Origin: an uncultured Roseibium sp.
GTDB taxonomy: Bacteria; Pseudomonadota; Alphaproteobacteria; Rhizobiales; Stappiaceae
Length of the DNA: 64,000 nucleotides
Reading direction: 5' to 3'
NCBI RefSeq assembly: GCF_947496995.1
Contig: NZ_CANMFD010000001.1
Location: forward strand, 178,692-242,691
In this document: positions 23,614 to 32,183 of the stretch, piece after piece
Layout: every line of letters starts with the position of its first letter
Position numbering within the stretch: the stretch's first letter is position 1
The notes under the pieces: model-generated
Seen by the model: only the letters and a program-made list of their open reading frames with translations
Told to the model about the DNA's origin: nothing
Databases searched by the model: none
Made by a program: the position numbers and the translations under genes

Positions 23614-25403
23614 GTATCGTTCCCTTGGTCAAGGTGAGCCTGATCGGCGTTCTGGACGACAAGGACACGGTTCTGGATGCCACTCAGCGCTTCGGCGCGT
23701 TGCATCTTATCCCGCTTGCCTCGGTGCAAAAGGAGTTGGAGGCCATTCCGCCAGGTGGCGGCCGGGAAGCGGTTGAGGCGCTGCGGTGGCTTGTCGCCTG
23801 TCCCTCCCAGCTCCGCACGGTCACCGACCCGGAGGGTTTCGATCTCGAGGGCGTTGTCGAGCAGACCCTGAAGAACCGCAGGGCGCTGAAGGACTGCGAG
23901 GATCTTGTCTCCAGGCTCGAAAGACGTATCCGGGATGTCGAACCCTGGGGAGAATTCAGCTTCACCGATCTTGCGCAGATCGGCCACAATCGTTTGTGGT
24001 TCTATGTCGTGCCTTTGGAAAAACTCAAGAAGGTCGATCCATCGGACAAGGTTCTGGAAATTGTCCATCGTGACCGGTACCGCGCCTATATCGTGCTTCT
24101 GGCGCCTGACGAGCCCCCGGTCAGCGCCATGCCGGTGCCGCGGGTGCATGTCGGTTCCGAAACGCTGTCGACCCTGAGACGCAGCCACGAAGCAGCGGCA
24201 ATCAAACTCGAGGAACTGCAGCTCGAGCGCCAGGTCCTGACGAAATGGCGCTATGTCCTGGCACGGAACCTGGCCGCTGCGCGGGATCACGCTGCGCGCC
24301 GGCGTGCAGCACTCGAGACGGCCGATGCCGAGCGCGTGTTCGTTCTTCAGGCCTGGGCACGGCGCGACCGCATCGCGCAGGTGCAGGACCTTGCCGGCCA
24401 ACTCGGCGTCGCAGCGCTCATCGAGGAGGTTTCGGAAGAGGACACACCACCGACACTTCTGGAAAACGACCCGTCCGTTGCCGCCGGTGAGGATCTGGTC
24501 GAATTCTACCAGACGCCCGGATACCGCGACTGGGATCCCTCCCCGGTCGTCTATGTCTCGTTCATCGTCTTCTTCGGAATGATCATGACGGATGCAGGCT
24601 ATGGCCTCCTGCTGCTGGTTTTGCTTTTCCTGTTCCGCAAGCGTTTCGCCGGCTCGGCCCTGGGCCGGCGAATGTTCTCGATGTCGATCTGGCTGTCGGT
24701 GTCCACGGCGGTATTCGGGGTGGCCACGGGAAGCTATTTCGGCGTGAAACCACCCGAGGGGAGCCTCCTTGCGTACCTCGACATACTGCCCCTCAGGAAT
24801 GTCGACGCAATGATGAAAATCACGCTCTGCATCGGTGTCCTGCACGTGGTTCTGGCCAACGTCATGCGCGCATGGCATGAAAAAACACTGAGCGGCCGGC
24901 TCCAGCCCGTCGGCTGGTGTCTCGTGGCGCTCGGCGGACTGGCCACCTACCTCGGCCAGGGCACATCTCTGGAAATGGCCGGGCCGGGAGCGGTTGTTAC
25001 CGGTCTCCTGATCGTGGGGGTCTTCGGCAGCGACCGAAAGGTCACGTCGCTGAAGGCCGGTGCACTCCGCATCTTCGACGGGCTCACATCTCTTGCCCGA
25101 TTCATCAATATGTTTTCCGACGTCCTCAGCTACATGCGTCTCTTTGCGCTGGGGCTGGCGGCAGCCTCGCTCGGAGAGACGATCAATACCCTGTCGGGTC
25201 AGTTGAACGATGCGGTCCCCGGCGTCGGGATACTGATCGCCATGCTGGTTCTGGCCGTCGGCCACGCGATCAATATCGGGCTCGGGCTGATCGCCGGCTG
25301 TGTGCACGGCTTGCGGCTGAATGTCATAGAATTTTTCAATTGGGGTCTGAAAGACGAAGGCACCCCCTTCCGTCCCTTCAGGAAAGAGGAGACACGCCTG
25401 TGA
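23610..25403 (+). CDS. ntpI: V/A-type ATPase subunit I (membrane stator, a-subunit)
   Basis: Stator subunit of 597 residues. The N-terminal cytoplasmic arm (about 1-300) is rich in helices. The C-terminal half has around seven membrane segments, beginning near VVYVSFIVFFGMIMTDAGYG, a highly typical stretch. The essential arginine facing the rotor is Arg510 in LSYMRLFALGLAAA. It would carry ions past the proteolipid ring. It overlaps subunit D (ATGA) and the GTG start of subunit K, so expression is tightly coupled. Confidence 0.95.
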   Translation: MSIVPLVKVSLIGVLDDKDTVLDATQRFGALHLIPLASVQKELEAIPPGGGREAVEALRWLVACPSQLRTVTDPEGFDLEGVVEQTLKNRRALKDCEDLVSRLERRIRDVEPWGEFSFTDLAQIGHNRLWFYVVPLEKLKKVDPSDKVLEIVHRDRYRAYIVLLAPDEPPVSAMPVPRVHVGSETLSTLRRSHEAAAIKLEELQLERQVLTKWRYVLARNLAAARDHAARRRAALETADAERVFVLQAWARRDRIAQVQDLAGQLGVAALIEEVSEEDTPPTLLENDPSVAAGEDLVEFYQTPGYRDWDPSPVVYVSFIVFFGMIMTDAGYGLLLLVLLFLFRKRFAGSALGRRMFSMSIWLSVSTAVFGVATGSYFGVKPPEGSLLAYLDILPLRNVDAMMKITLCIGVLHVVLANVMRAWHEKTLSGRLQPVGWCLVALGGLATYLGQGTSLEMAGPGAVVTGLLIVGVFGSDRKVTSLKAGALRIFDGLTSLARFINMFSDVLSYMRLFALGLAAASLGETINTLSGQLNDAVPGVGILIAMLVLAVGHAINIGLGLIAGCVHGLRLNVIEFFNWGLKDEGTPFRPFRKEETRL

Positions 25404-25849
25404 ACGAATTCATCATAGTTCTCGGTTGGTTCGGACTTTACGCACCTGTCGCGCTTGGTGCGATCGGCAGTTCCTGGGGGTGCACGCTTGCCGGCAGCGC
25501 CGCCATCGGCGCGATGCTGGACAGCGACGGCGGCTACGGCCGCTTTGTCGGCGTGTCCCTCATGCCGTCCTCGCAGGTGATCTACGGCATCGTGATCATG
25601 TTCACCCTGCAACGGCCAGACATCGATGCGGCGAACGGTGCGGCATTGTTCGGGATCGGTGTTCTCTCCGGCGTCACGATGTTTTTCACCGGGATACGCC
25701 AGGGAGAGGTGCTGGCCTCCGCCATCAACGCCTCCAAGGCCAAGCCGGAGATCTTCGGGATATCCCTGGCTCCCGCCGCGGTGCTGGAAGGCTTCTCGGT
25801 TTTCGCCCTGGTGTTCGCATTGGTACTGGCCGGGTCGATCCCGGCTTAG
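25400..25849 (+). CDS. ntpK: V/A-type ATPase proteolipid subunit K (16 kDa, four helices)
   Basis: Rotor-ring proteolipid of 149 residues with a GTG start overlapping the subunit I stop. It is a tandem hairpin with four membrane helices. Only the second hairpin has the ion-binding carboxylate, Glu130 in AAVLEGFSVF. The first has Gln59 in LMPSSQVIYG, and helix 3 has Gln101 in GIRQGEVLAS. In Enterococcus hirae NtpK the sodium ion is held by Thr64, Gln65, Gln110 and Glu139 in equivalent contexts (LPGTQGLYG, GIAQGK; recalled from memory). This suggests sodium rather than proton coupling, which is inference. Confidence 0.93.
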   Translation: MNEFIIVLGWFGLYAPVALGAIGSSWGCTLAGSAAIGAMLDSDGGYGRFVGVSLMPSSQVIYGIVIMFTLQRPDIDAANGAALFGIGVLSGVTMFFTGIRQGEVLASAINASKAKPEIFGISLAPAAVLEGFSVFALVFALVLAGSIPA

Positions 25850-25901
25850 GGGATGGGTTCACGAAGTTCTGCACTCGGGTTGTTCTCAATAGGAGGCGGT
25901 A

Positions 25902-26603
25902 ATGTCCAAACATGACGCGGCGGATGACCTTGAAAATGCCGCCGGCGCGGGCGTCCAGGCGCTGATCGAGCGCCTCAAGGCCGAAGGCGTGTCAGCCGGA
26001 CAGTCCGAGGGCGAGGAAATACGCGCCAGGGCGACGGCGAAAGCGGAGGAAATCCTTACCTCGGCCCGGCAAAAAGCCGACAGGCTGCTGGAGGAAGCGC
26101 GCGCAGAAGCTGCCAAAGAGAAGGCGGCAACTGAGGACGGCCTGAAAGTCGCGTCCCGGGACCTGGTTCTCAGCCTGCGCAATGAACTCGGCGAGCGCAT
26201 CCAGCAGGAGGCAGGCCGGCTGGTGGCAACGACACTCGCCGATGAAACCTTCCTGCAGAAACTCATTCTGGCCATGGCGGCCAACGCCAAAGAGAACGCC
26301 TCCGTCAGCGAAACCGAGCCGATGGAAATCGTTCTGCCGGAAAAGGTCGTTTCGTTCGAGGAGCTGAAACAATCGCCTGAGGCGGTGGAGCCCGGCACGC
26401 TGACGCATTTTGTCATTGCGCTTGCCGGCGAGGTTCTGCGTGAAGGCGTGACCTTTTCCACCGCACCGGGTCTCGACGGCATAAAGGTCAAGCTCACCGA
26501 CAGGGACGTTTCCATCGATCTGACCGCTGAGGCGATCGCCACGCTCCTGAAACGACATCTTCAGCCACGTCTGCGCGCCGTGATGGAAGGGGTCCTGAGG
26601 TAA
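25902..26603 (+). CDS. ntpE: V/A-type ATPase subunit E (peripheral stalk)
   Basis: Peripheral-stalk subunit of 233 residues with a very strong ribosome site (AGGAGG) after a 52-base gap from subunit K. The long charged N-terminal helix (about 10-110, rich in Ala, Glu, Lys and Arg) would form the stalk coiled coil. The C-terminal globular part contacts subunit B. No separate subunit G gene is visible. E is weakly conserved, so part of the assignment rests on its place in the operon. Confidence 0.85.
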   Translation: MSKHDAADDLENAAGAGVQALIERLKAEGVSAGQSEGEEIRARATAKAEEILTSARQKADRLLEEARAEAAKEKAATEDGLKVASRDLVLSLRNELGERIQQEAGRLVATTLADETFLQKLILAMAANAKENASVSETEPMEIVLPEKVVSFEELKQSPEAVEPGTLTHFVIALAGEVLREGVTFSTAPGLDGIKVKLTDRDVSIDLTAEAIATLLKRHLQPRLRAVMEGVLR

Positions 26604-26605
26604 GG

Positions 26606-27367
26606 ATGTCCCGGTCGCACCAATATATCATGCTGGTCACCAGCCTGCCGCATCTGGGCAAGATGTTCACCCGCAAGGAGGTGCCGATTTCGGAATTCCG
26701 TCTGAAGCAACGGCTGTCGATGCTTCAGCCCGAACATTTGCGCCTGCTGCGGGAACTGGTGGAAGTGACCGCCTGGGCGGGTGTGGCCCGCTACAACCGG
26801 GACAGCGAAGTGCTCCGCCGGGCCAGGGAAGTCATCGTCGATCTGAAGGATTACCCCGACCTTCAGCATCTGGTTGGCGCACGCATGGAGACACGCACCG
26901 TGATTGCGGCGCTGCGCCGCCGACGGGAGGATCAGGACACTGCGGGTGACATTGAAAACTGGGGCTTCGGCCGCTGGTGCGGCCGGATCGCGAAGCACTG
27001 GAGCGATCCGGGTCTAGGCCTCGGCAATTTCATGCCCTGGGTCGCCGAAGCGCACCGCCTGATGCAATCGGGCGAACATATCGCCATGGAACGCCTCAGC
27101 CTGACCCAGATTTTCCGTCAACTCGACCACTACGGCATGCTGCATGAATTCGATTTCGAGGCGGTGGCGATCTATGTGCTGCGCTGGGTCATCGTCGAGC
27201 GCTGGTCGCGTTACAGCGAGGATGCGGCTCGCGAGCGGCTGCAGCTTCTGGTGACTGCCGCGCTCGGCGGCCCCAGCGAGCTGGATGGCATGGCCGCCGA
27301 CGAACCTCCCCCCGGCCAGGGTTTATTCGCGGACGTCTCTCCAGCCCTTCAGGGAACCATTTCATGA
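26606..27367 (+). CDS. V-ATPase operon protein, DUF2764-like, probable subunit C/d counterpart
   Basis: A 253-residue, helix-rich, soluble protein that is unlike subunit F. Its opening HQYIMLVTSLPHLGKMF resembles the start of the DUF2764 proteins encoded between subunits E and A in chlamydial, spirochaete and Bacteroidetes V-ATPase operons, as I recall them (YYxLVAxLP). It lies at the same place here, two bases after E and overlapping subunit A by four bases. It may link the central stalk to the membrane ring as subunit C/d does elsewhere. That role is inference and the family match is from pattern alone. Confidence 0.65.
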   Translation: MSRSHQYIMLVTSLPHLGKMFTRKEVPISEFRLKQRLSMLQPEHLRLLRELVEVTAWAGVARYNRDSEVLRRAREVIVDLKDYPDLQHLVGARMETRTVIAALRRRREDQDTAGDIENWGFGRWCGRIAKHWSDPGLGLGNFMPWVAEAHRLMQSGEHIAMERLSLTQIFRQLDHYGMLHEFDFEAVAIYVLRWVIVERWSRYSEDAARERLQLLVTAALGGPSELDGMAADEPPPGQGLFADVSPALQGTIS

Positions 27368-29199
27368 CCAGTCACGCTCAGCTTCCCGAACCGACCGCCC
27401 GGATCGTCGCCGTGCAGGACGACCTTGTGACCCTGGCCCCGCTCGACGATGCGCCGCTGATCAAGAATGAAGTGGTGTACATCATTCCCCATGGTCCGGA
27501 ACGGGATGGCAAGCCACGTGAGTATCTGAAGGCGGAAGTGCTGCGTGTGCGCGGCAGCACGGCAGAGGCACAGGTCTTTGAAAGCACCGCTGGCGTGCGT
27601 GTCGGCGACCGGGTGATCCAGAGCGGCGAAATGCTCTCCGTGGCGCTCGGGCCGGGTCTGCTCAGCACGGTGTTCGACGGTCTGCAGAACCCGCTTGCGG
27701 ATATTGCCGCCGAATACGGCTTCTTCCTGCCGCGCGGGGTTCTGACCAACGCGCTCGATCAGAATCGCAAATGGGCCTTCGAACCCAAGGTCAAATCCCG
27801 TGACCCGGTCAGGGCCGGCGATACGCTCGGCACGGTTCCCGAAGGCCGTTTCGAGCACAAGATCATGGTTCCGTTTTCCCTCACCGGAAACTGGACGGTG
27901 GAGCGCGTCCGTGAAGGCGCCTTCACGATCAACGAGGTTGTCGCCACACTTCGCAACGAGCGGGGCGAGACCCGCGACCTGACCATGGTCCAGCATTGGC
28001 CGGTGCGCCGCGCCATTCCCGAAAGGCTGGTCAGGGAAGGCCAATGCGAACGGCTCTATCCGAACGAACCTCTGATCACCACCCTGCGTCTGATCGATAC
28101 GTTCTTTCCGATCGCGCGCGGCGGCATGGGCTGTATCCCCGGACCGTTCGGTGCCGGCAAGACGGTGCTCCAGTCGCTGATATCGCGCTTCTCTGCGGTC
28201 AATATCGTCATCGTCGTCGCCTGCGGCGAGCGCGCCGGCGAGGTCGTCGAGACCATCACCGAGTTCCCGCAGCAGCCGGATCCTTCGGGCCACGGCACGC
28301 TGATGGACCGGACGGTAATCATCTGCAACACATCTTCCATGCCCGTCGCCGCACGCGAAGCGTCGATCTATACCGGCATCACGCTGGGCGAATACTATCG
28401 TCAGATGGGCTATGATGTTCTGCTGATCGCCGACAGCACCTCGCGCTGGGCGCAGGCAATGCGCGAAACCTCCGGGCGTCTCGAGGAAATCCCGGGAGAG
28501 GAAGCCTTCCCGGCCTATCTGGATTCGGCCATCAAGGGTGTCTATGAGCGCGCCGGTGTCCTGAGAACCGCGACCGGGGAAACCGGCAGTCTCACCATGA
28601 TCGGCACGGTCTCGCCCGCAGGCGGCAACTTCGAGGAACCGGTCACCCAGTCGACGCTCGGAACGGTCAAGACATTCCTGGGCCTTTCTTCCGAGCGCGC
28701 CTACAAACGCTTCTATCCCGCGGTGGACCCGTTGCTGTCCTGGTCTCGCTACCACACCCAGCTCACCGACTGGTACGACGAGAACATCGGTCCAAACTGG
28801 GTGCCCAGGGTGGAGGAAATGATCGACTTGCTCAAGAAGGGGGACGAGATCACCCGCATGATGCAGGTGACCGGCGAGGAAGGCGTTTCGACCGAGGACT
28901 TCATCCTGCAGCAGAAGGCGCTGTTTCTCGACATGGTCTATCTTCAGCAGGACGCCTATGACGATGTGGACGTGTCCGCGCCCCTGGCGCGCCAGCAGGA
29001 AACTTTCGATCTGGTCTACCGGATCGCCGGGACCGGCTTTGCCTTTGACGGCAAGGACGCGGTCCGGCGGTTCTTCACCGAACAGACATCCCTGTTCAGG
29101 AACCTCAATTATGCAGCGGACGGCAGTCAGGATCGCAGGGATCTGCTTGAGAAAATCCGCGAAAATGTAAGATCAGCCCCGCGGCATGTGCCTGCGTGA
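27364..29199 (+). CDS. ntpA: V/A-type ATPase catalytic subunit A
   Basis: Catalytic head subunit of 611 residues. Walker A is GPFGAGKT (residues 260-267), Walker B lies in YDVLLIADSTSRWAQAMRE, and the catalytic-glutamate region is CGERAGEVVE. The bulge region that distinguishes A from F-type beta lies between the N-terminal barrel and the P-loop, with NWTVERVREGAFTINE. It is the last gene of the operon, overlapping the upstream gene by four bases. Together with B it forms the hexamer that makes or hydrolyses ATP. Confidence 0.96.
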   Translation: MTSHAQLPEPTARIVAVQDDLVTLAPLDDAPLIKNEVVYIIPHGPERDGKPREYLKAEVLRVRGSTAEAQVFESTAGVRVGDRVIQSGEMLSVALGPGLLSTVFDGLQNPLADIAAEYGFFLPRGVLTNALDQNRKWAFEPKVKSRDPVRAGDTLGTVPEGRFEHKIMVPFSLTGNWTVERVREGAFTINEVVATLRNERGETRDLTMVQHWPVRRAIPERLVREGQCERLYPNEPLITTLRLIDTFFPIARGGMGCIPGPFGAGKTVLQSLISRFSAVNIVIVVACGERAGEVVETITEFPQQPDPSGHGTLMDRTVIICNTSSMPVAAREASIYTGITLGEYYRQMGYDVLLIADSTSRWAQAMRETSGRLEEIPGEEAFPAYLDSAIKGVYERAGVLRTATGETGSLTMIGTVSPAGGNFEEPVTQSTLGTVKTFLGLSSERAYKRFYPAVDPLLSWSRYHTQLTDWYDENIGPNWVPRVEEMIDLLKKGDEITRMMQVTGEEGVSTEDFILQQKALFLDMVYLQQDAYDDVDVSAPLARQQETFDLVYRIAGTGFAFDGKDAVRRFFTEQTSLFRNLNYAADGSQDRRDLLEKIRENVRSAPRHVPA

Positions 29200-29244
29200 G
29201 GATATTTGTATTCACCACATAAACGGCCTGATTAAAAAATAACC

Positions 29245-29293
29245 TTGACCAGTGTGGTGGCAGCTTCCTAGATTTTCTTGACCAATTGGTCAG
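29245..29293 (+). promoter_or_regulatory. Promoter with RutR-like operator before the NMT1-type gene
   Basis: A -35 TTGACC (29245-29250), an 18-base spacer and TAGATT (29269-29274) form a fair promoter. TTGACCAATTGGTCAG (29278-29293) directly follows, over the expected transcription start. It matches 15 of 16 positions of the E. coli RutR box TTGACCAnnTGGTCAA. RutR-type TetR repressors release DNA when uracil or thymine binds. No such regulator gene is in the window. Confidence 0.7.
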
Positions 29294-29497
29294 CGATGGG
29301 CGTAAGCAAGCAAATGCCCGGGCGATTTCAAAGTGACCGGGGCACACCGCCGTTCAGAAAACGCGGAATGTTCGGGTTGCGGTCGAAGTACGGGAAGCCG
29401 GCATGGCGCATGGGAAGCGCCGCAAGACCGGGCCGTCAAATGGTTTAAAGTTCCAGAGAGGGCGAGCCGGTAGGTTCTGCCCATAACAAGTAGGGGA

Positions 29498-30493
29498 ATG
29501 GTAATGAAGGCATTGAAAAGTCTGGCGCTCGCGTCCGTATTGGGAGCGGGCCTGACATCGGGCGCGGCGCAGGCCGCGGACGAACTCACTCTTCAGCTCA
29601 AATGGGTCACGCAAGGTCAGTTTGCCGGCTATTATGTCGCCGAAGACAAGGGCTTCTACGATGAGGAAGGCCTCGACGTGACCATCAAGCCGGGCGGTCC
29701 GGATATCGCGCCTCCGCAGGTGATCGCCGGTGGTGGGGCCGATGTGATCATCGACTGGATGCCGTCGGCGCTGGCATCGCGCGAAAAGGGCGTGCCGCTC
29801 GTCAACATCGCCCAGCCGTTCAAGAAATCCGGCATGATGCTGACCTGCCTGAAATCTTCCGGCATTACGTCTCCGGAAGACTTCAAGGGCCGGACCCTCG
29901 GCGTCTGGTTCTTCGGCAACGAATATCCGTTCCTGTCCTGGATGAGCCACCTCGACATTCCGACCGACGGCAGTGACGGCGGCGTGACCGTGCTCAAGCA
30001 GGGCTTCAACGTTGACCCGCTGCTGCAGAAGCAGGCCGACTGCATCTCCACCATGACCTACAATGAATACTGGCAGGTGATTGATGCGGGCATCCCGGAA
30101 GAAGACCTGATCGTCTTCAAATACGAGGACCAGGGTGTCGCGACTCTCGAAGACGGGCTCTATGTGCTGGAATCCAGCCTGGATGACCCGGCTATGGTCG
30201 ACAAGCTGGCGCGTTTCGTGAAGGCATCCATGAAGGGTTGGGCCTATGCCGCCGAGAACCCGGAAGAAGCTGCGGAGATCGTGCTTGAAAACGACGCCAC
30301 CGGTGCCCAGACCGAGAAACACCAGATCCGCATGGTCGGCGAGATCAACAAGCTGGTCGACGGTTCCGACGGGACGCTCGACATGGAAGCCTACGAGCGC
30401 ACGGTGAAGTCGCTGCTGGCCGGCGGTTCCGACCCGGTCATCACCAAGGAGCCGGAAGGCGCGACCACAACGGTTGTCACCGACAAGCTCTGA
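29498..30493 (+). CDS. NMT1/THI5-like ABC substrate-binding protein, probable pyrimidine binding
   Basis: Periplasmic protein of 331 residues. The signal peptide is MVMKALKSLALASVLGAGLT and cleavage follows AAQA. The mature start LTLQLKWVTQGQFAGYYVAE is typical of the NMT1 family that binds pyrimidines, riboflavin or thiamine precursors. It is monocistronic: a promoter with a RutR-like box lies upstream and a strong terminator downstream, and no permease or ATPase is adjacent. The operator and the preTA genes 4.4 kb away suggest a uracil- or thymine-type ligand. Riboflavin (RibY) is the main alternative. Confidence 0.82.
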   Translation: MVMKALKSLALASVLGAGLTSGAAQAADELTLQLKWVTQGQFAGYYVAEDKGFYDEEGLDVTIKPGGPDIAPPQVIAGGGADVIIDWMPSALASREKGVPLVNIAQPFKKSGMMLTCLKSSGITSPEDFKGRTLGVWFFGNEYPFLSWMSHLDIPTDGSDGGVTVLKQGFNVDPLLQKQADCISTMTYNEYWQVIDAGIPEEDLIVFKYEDQGVATLEDGLYVLESSLDDPAMVDKLARFVKASMKGWAYAAENPEEAAEIVLENDATGAQTEKHQIRMVGEINKLVDGSDGTLDMEAYERTVKSLLAGGSDPVITKEPEGATTTVVTDKL

Positions 30494-30527
30494 GCGACGC
30501 TTCAGAAAGACCTTGCAACCGCAGAGA

Positions 30528-30553
30528 GGCCGTCCTTCGGGACGGCCTTTTTT
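30528..30553 (+). terminator. Rho-independent terminator after the NMT1-type gene
   Basis: GGCCGTCC, a TTCG tetraloop and GGACGGCC form a perfect eight-base-pair stem followed by six T residues, 35 bases after the stop codon. It may also serve the convergent small ORF and BCCT gene, since the complement of the stem is equally stable. Confidence 0.93.
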
Positions 30554-30577
30554 CGTGCGACTGGCTGAAAAGCGGGG

Positions 30578-30685
30578 TTAATCGCCGCTTTTGGGGTCTT
30601 TCCTCATCACCAGCCAGATCATGGCGCCGATAAAGGCAAATGTGCCGAGGTTGAGCAGCGTGTCGAGGGCGTCACCGATCAGCAT
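30578..30685 (-). CDS. 35-residue single-span membrane microprotein overlapping the BCCT gene
   Basis: A candidate small gene beginning inside the last codons of the BCCT gene (14-base overlap) and ending 25 bases before the terminator. The predicted peptide has one hydrophobic segment (about residues 10-26, LLNLGTFAFIGAMIWLV) followed by the basic and polar tail MRKDPKSGD. That is a sensible single-pass membrane protein. The ribosome site is weak, but the overlap would allow coupled translation. MetS-type small subunits of NSS transporters are similar in size and place. I know of no such partner for BCCT carriers. Confidence 0.5.
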   Translation of the reverse strand: MLIGDALDTLLNLGTFAFIGAMIWLVMRKDPKSGD

Positions 30686-32183
30686 GGGCCGGCTTTCTGT
30701 TCGCGTCCTGCAACAGCGCCCGGATGAGACAGGCGAAGAGAAGAACGGTGATGAAGACAAAGGGCAGGGCCCCCAGGGCAATCAGTTTCTTGACCGCCTG
30801 CAGCGAGCCGGACAGGATCATCGCCGCCCCCAGAACGCCAAGCAGACCGCCCCAGATCACCCGCACCCTGACGCTTGGATTCGGATCTCCGCCCGTGGAA
30901 AACGTGCCGAGCACGAACGCGGCGCTGACCACGCTGGTGACGATGAACAGGAACGCCGCAAGCACCGTCACGAGGGTTGTCAGCGTCGCGAAAGGTAGCC
31001 GGTCGAACAGGGCGAACGTCATGCGTTCAACGTTGGTCTGGGTCATGGCCAGCAGCTCTCCGGTCCCGTTGAGGGTCTCATAGAGACCGACGCCGCCGAA
31101 GGCGCCGAACCAGATGGTAGAGAAGAGCGTCGGGCCGATCAGGACGCCCAGCACGAACTCCCGGATGGTGCGGCCTTTCGAGATGCGCGCGACGAACACA
31201 CCGACAAAAGGTCCCCAGGCGATCCACCAGACCATGTAGGTCAGCGTCCAGTCGTGGAACCACGTGTTGGCTTCGGTGCCGTAGAAGGTGAAGGTCTGCA
31301 ATCCGCGCGGGATCACCACGGATATGTAGGTGCCGATGCCGCCGATGATCGAGTTCATGAGATACTCGGAAGGGCCGAGCACGATCGTATAGCCCACAAG
31401 CGCGATCGCGAGCATCATGGCGATGTTTGACAGCCTGGCCATGCCGCTGCCGAGATCCACCAGCAGCGGCGGGATATAGGCTGCGATCATGACGAAGAAA
31501 ACCACTCCGATCAGAACCGGACCGGCTGCCTCGCTTCCAAAAAGAACGGAAATCCCGTCCGCGACCTGGAAGACCCCCATGGCGACCGATCCGGCCACCC
31601 CGATGGCAATGGCGGCAATCGCCATGAAGTCAGAAAACCAGCCGACAATATCTGCCCAGCGTTCGCCCGGAAACAGGTTCCTGACAGGAGCGCTGACGAG
31701 CATTGGCGTGCCGCGGCGATAGCTGAAATAGGCAATCGCAAGCGCTGTGGTGCCGTAGATCGCCCAGGCATGGATGCCCCAGTTGAAATTGGCCGCAAGC
31801 AGGGCCTGTTCCGCGGCGATCGGCGCCGGGAGCATCTCCCTGGCAAAATGGTAATGGGTCAGTGGTTCCGCGACGGCCCAGAACAGGAGACCGACCCCCA
31901 TTCCTGCAGCAAACAGCATGGCGATCCAGGTCGGTGTCGAATACTCCGGCCGGTCCGTGTCCGCGCCAAGCCGGATGTCACCGAATTTCGTCAGGGTAAG
32001 GCCGAGGCAGAACAGCAGCATGAGCGTGACCGACAGCATCACGAACCAGCCTCGGCTGACGAAATACTGATCGACGATCGTACTCGCAATGGTGAGCAGG
32101 CCCGCCGGGTCGATGACGCCCCACAGACCTATCAGGGCACACAGGCTGATGGAGGCCGTCAGCAGGGAACGTGAGGCTTGCAT
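30672..32183 (-). CDS. BCCT-family betaine/carnitine/choline transporter
   Basis: Secondary transporter of 503 residues with about twelve membrane helices. The family signature is present as GMGVGLLFWAVAEPLTHY and as WIAWGPFVGVFVARISKGRTIREF, which includes the tryptophan-lined substrate path. It takes up quaternary ammonium osmolytes with sodium or by exchange. The C-terminal tail is short, so the osmosensing extension of BetP is missing. An overlapping 35-codon ORF follows on the same strand. Confidence 0.92.
   Translation of the reverse strand: MQASRSLLTASISLCALIGLWGVIDPAGLLTIASTIVDQYFVSRGWFVMLSVTLMLLFCLGLTLTKFGDIRLGADTDRPEYSTPTWIAMLFAAGMGVGLLFWAVAEPLTHYHFAREMLPAPIAAEQALLAANFNWGIHAWAIYGTTALAIAYFSYRRGTPMLVSAPVRNLFPGERWADIVGWFSDFMAIAAIAIGVAGSVAMGVFQVADGISVLFGSEAAGPVLIGVVFFVMIAAYIPPLLVDLGSGMARLSNIAMMLAIALVGYTIVLGPSEYLMNSIIGGIGTYISVVIPRGLQTFTFYGTEANTWFHDWTLTYMVWWIAWGPFVGVFVARISKGRTIREFVLGVLIGPTLFSTIWFGAFGGVGLYETLNGTGELLAMTQTNVERMTFALFDRLPFATLTTLVTVLAAFLFIVTSVVSAAFVLGTFSTGGDPNPSVRVRVIWGGLLGVLGAAMILSGSLQAVKKLIALGALPFVFITVLLFACLIRALLQDANRKPAHADR

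Noticed and set aside
21623..29199. Incomplete V-ATPase operon missing subunits F and G
   Set aside because: Operons of the chlamydial/spirochaete type also lack these genes, so absence does not imply decay. All present genes are full length with overlapping junctions.
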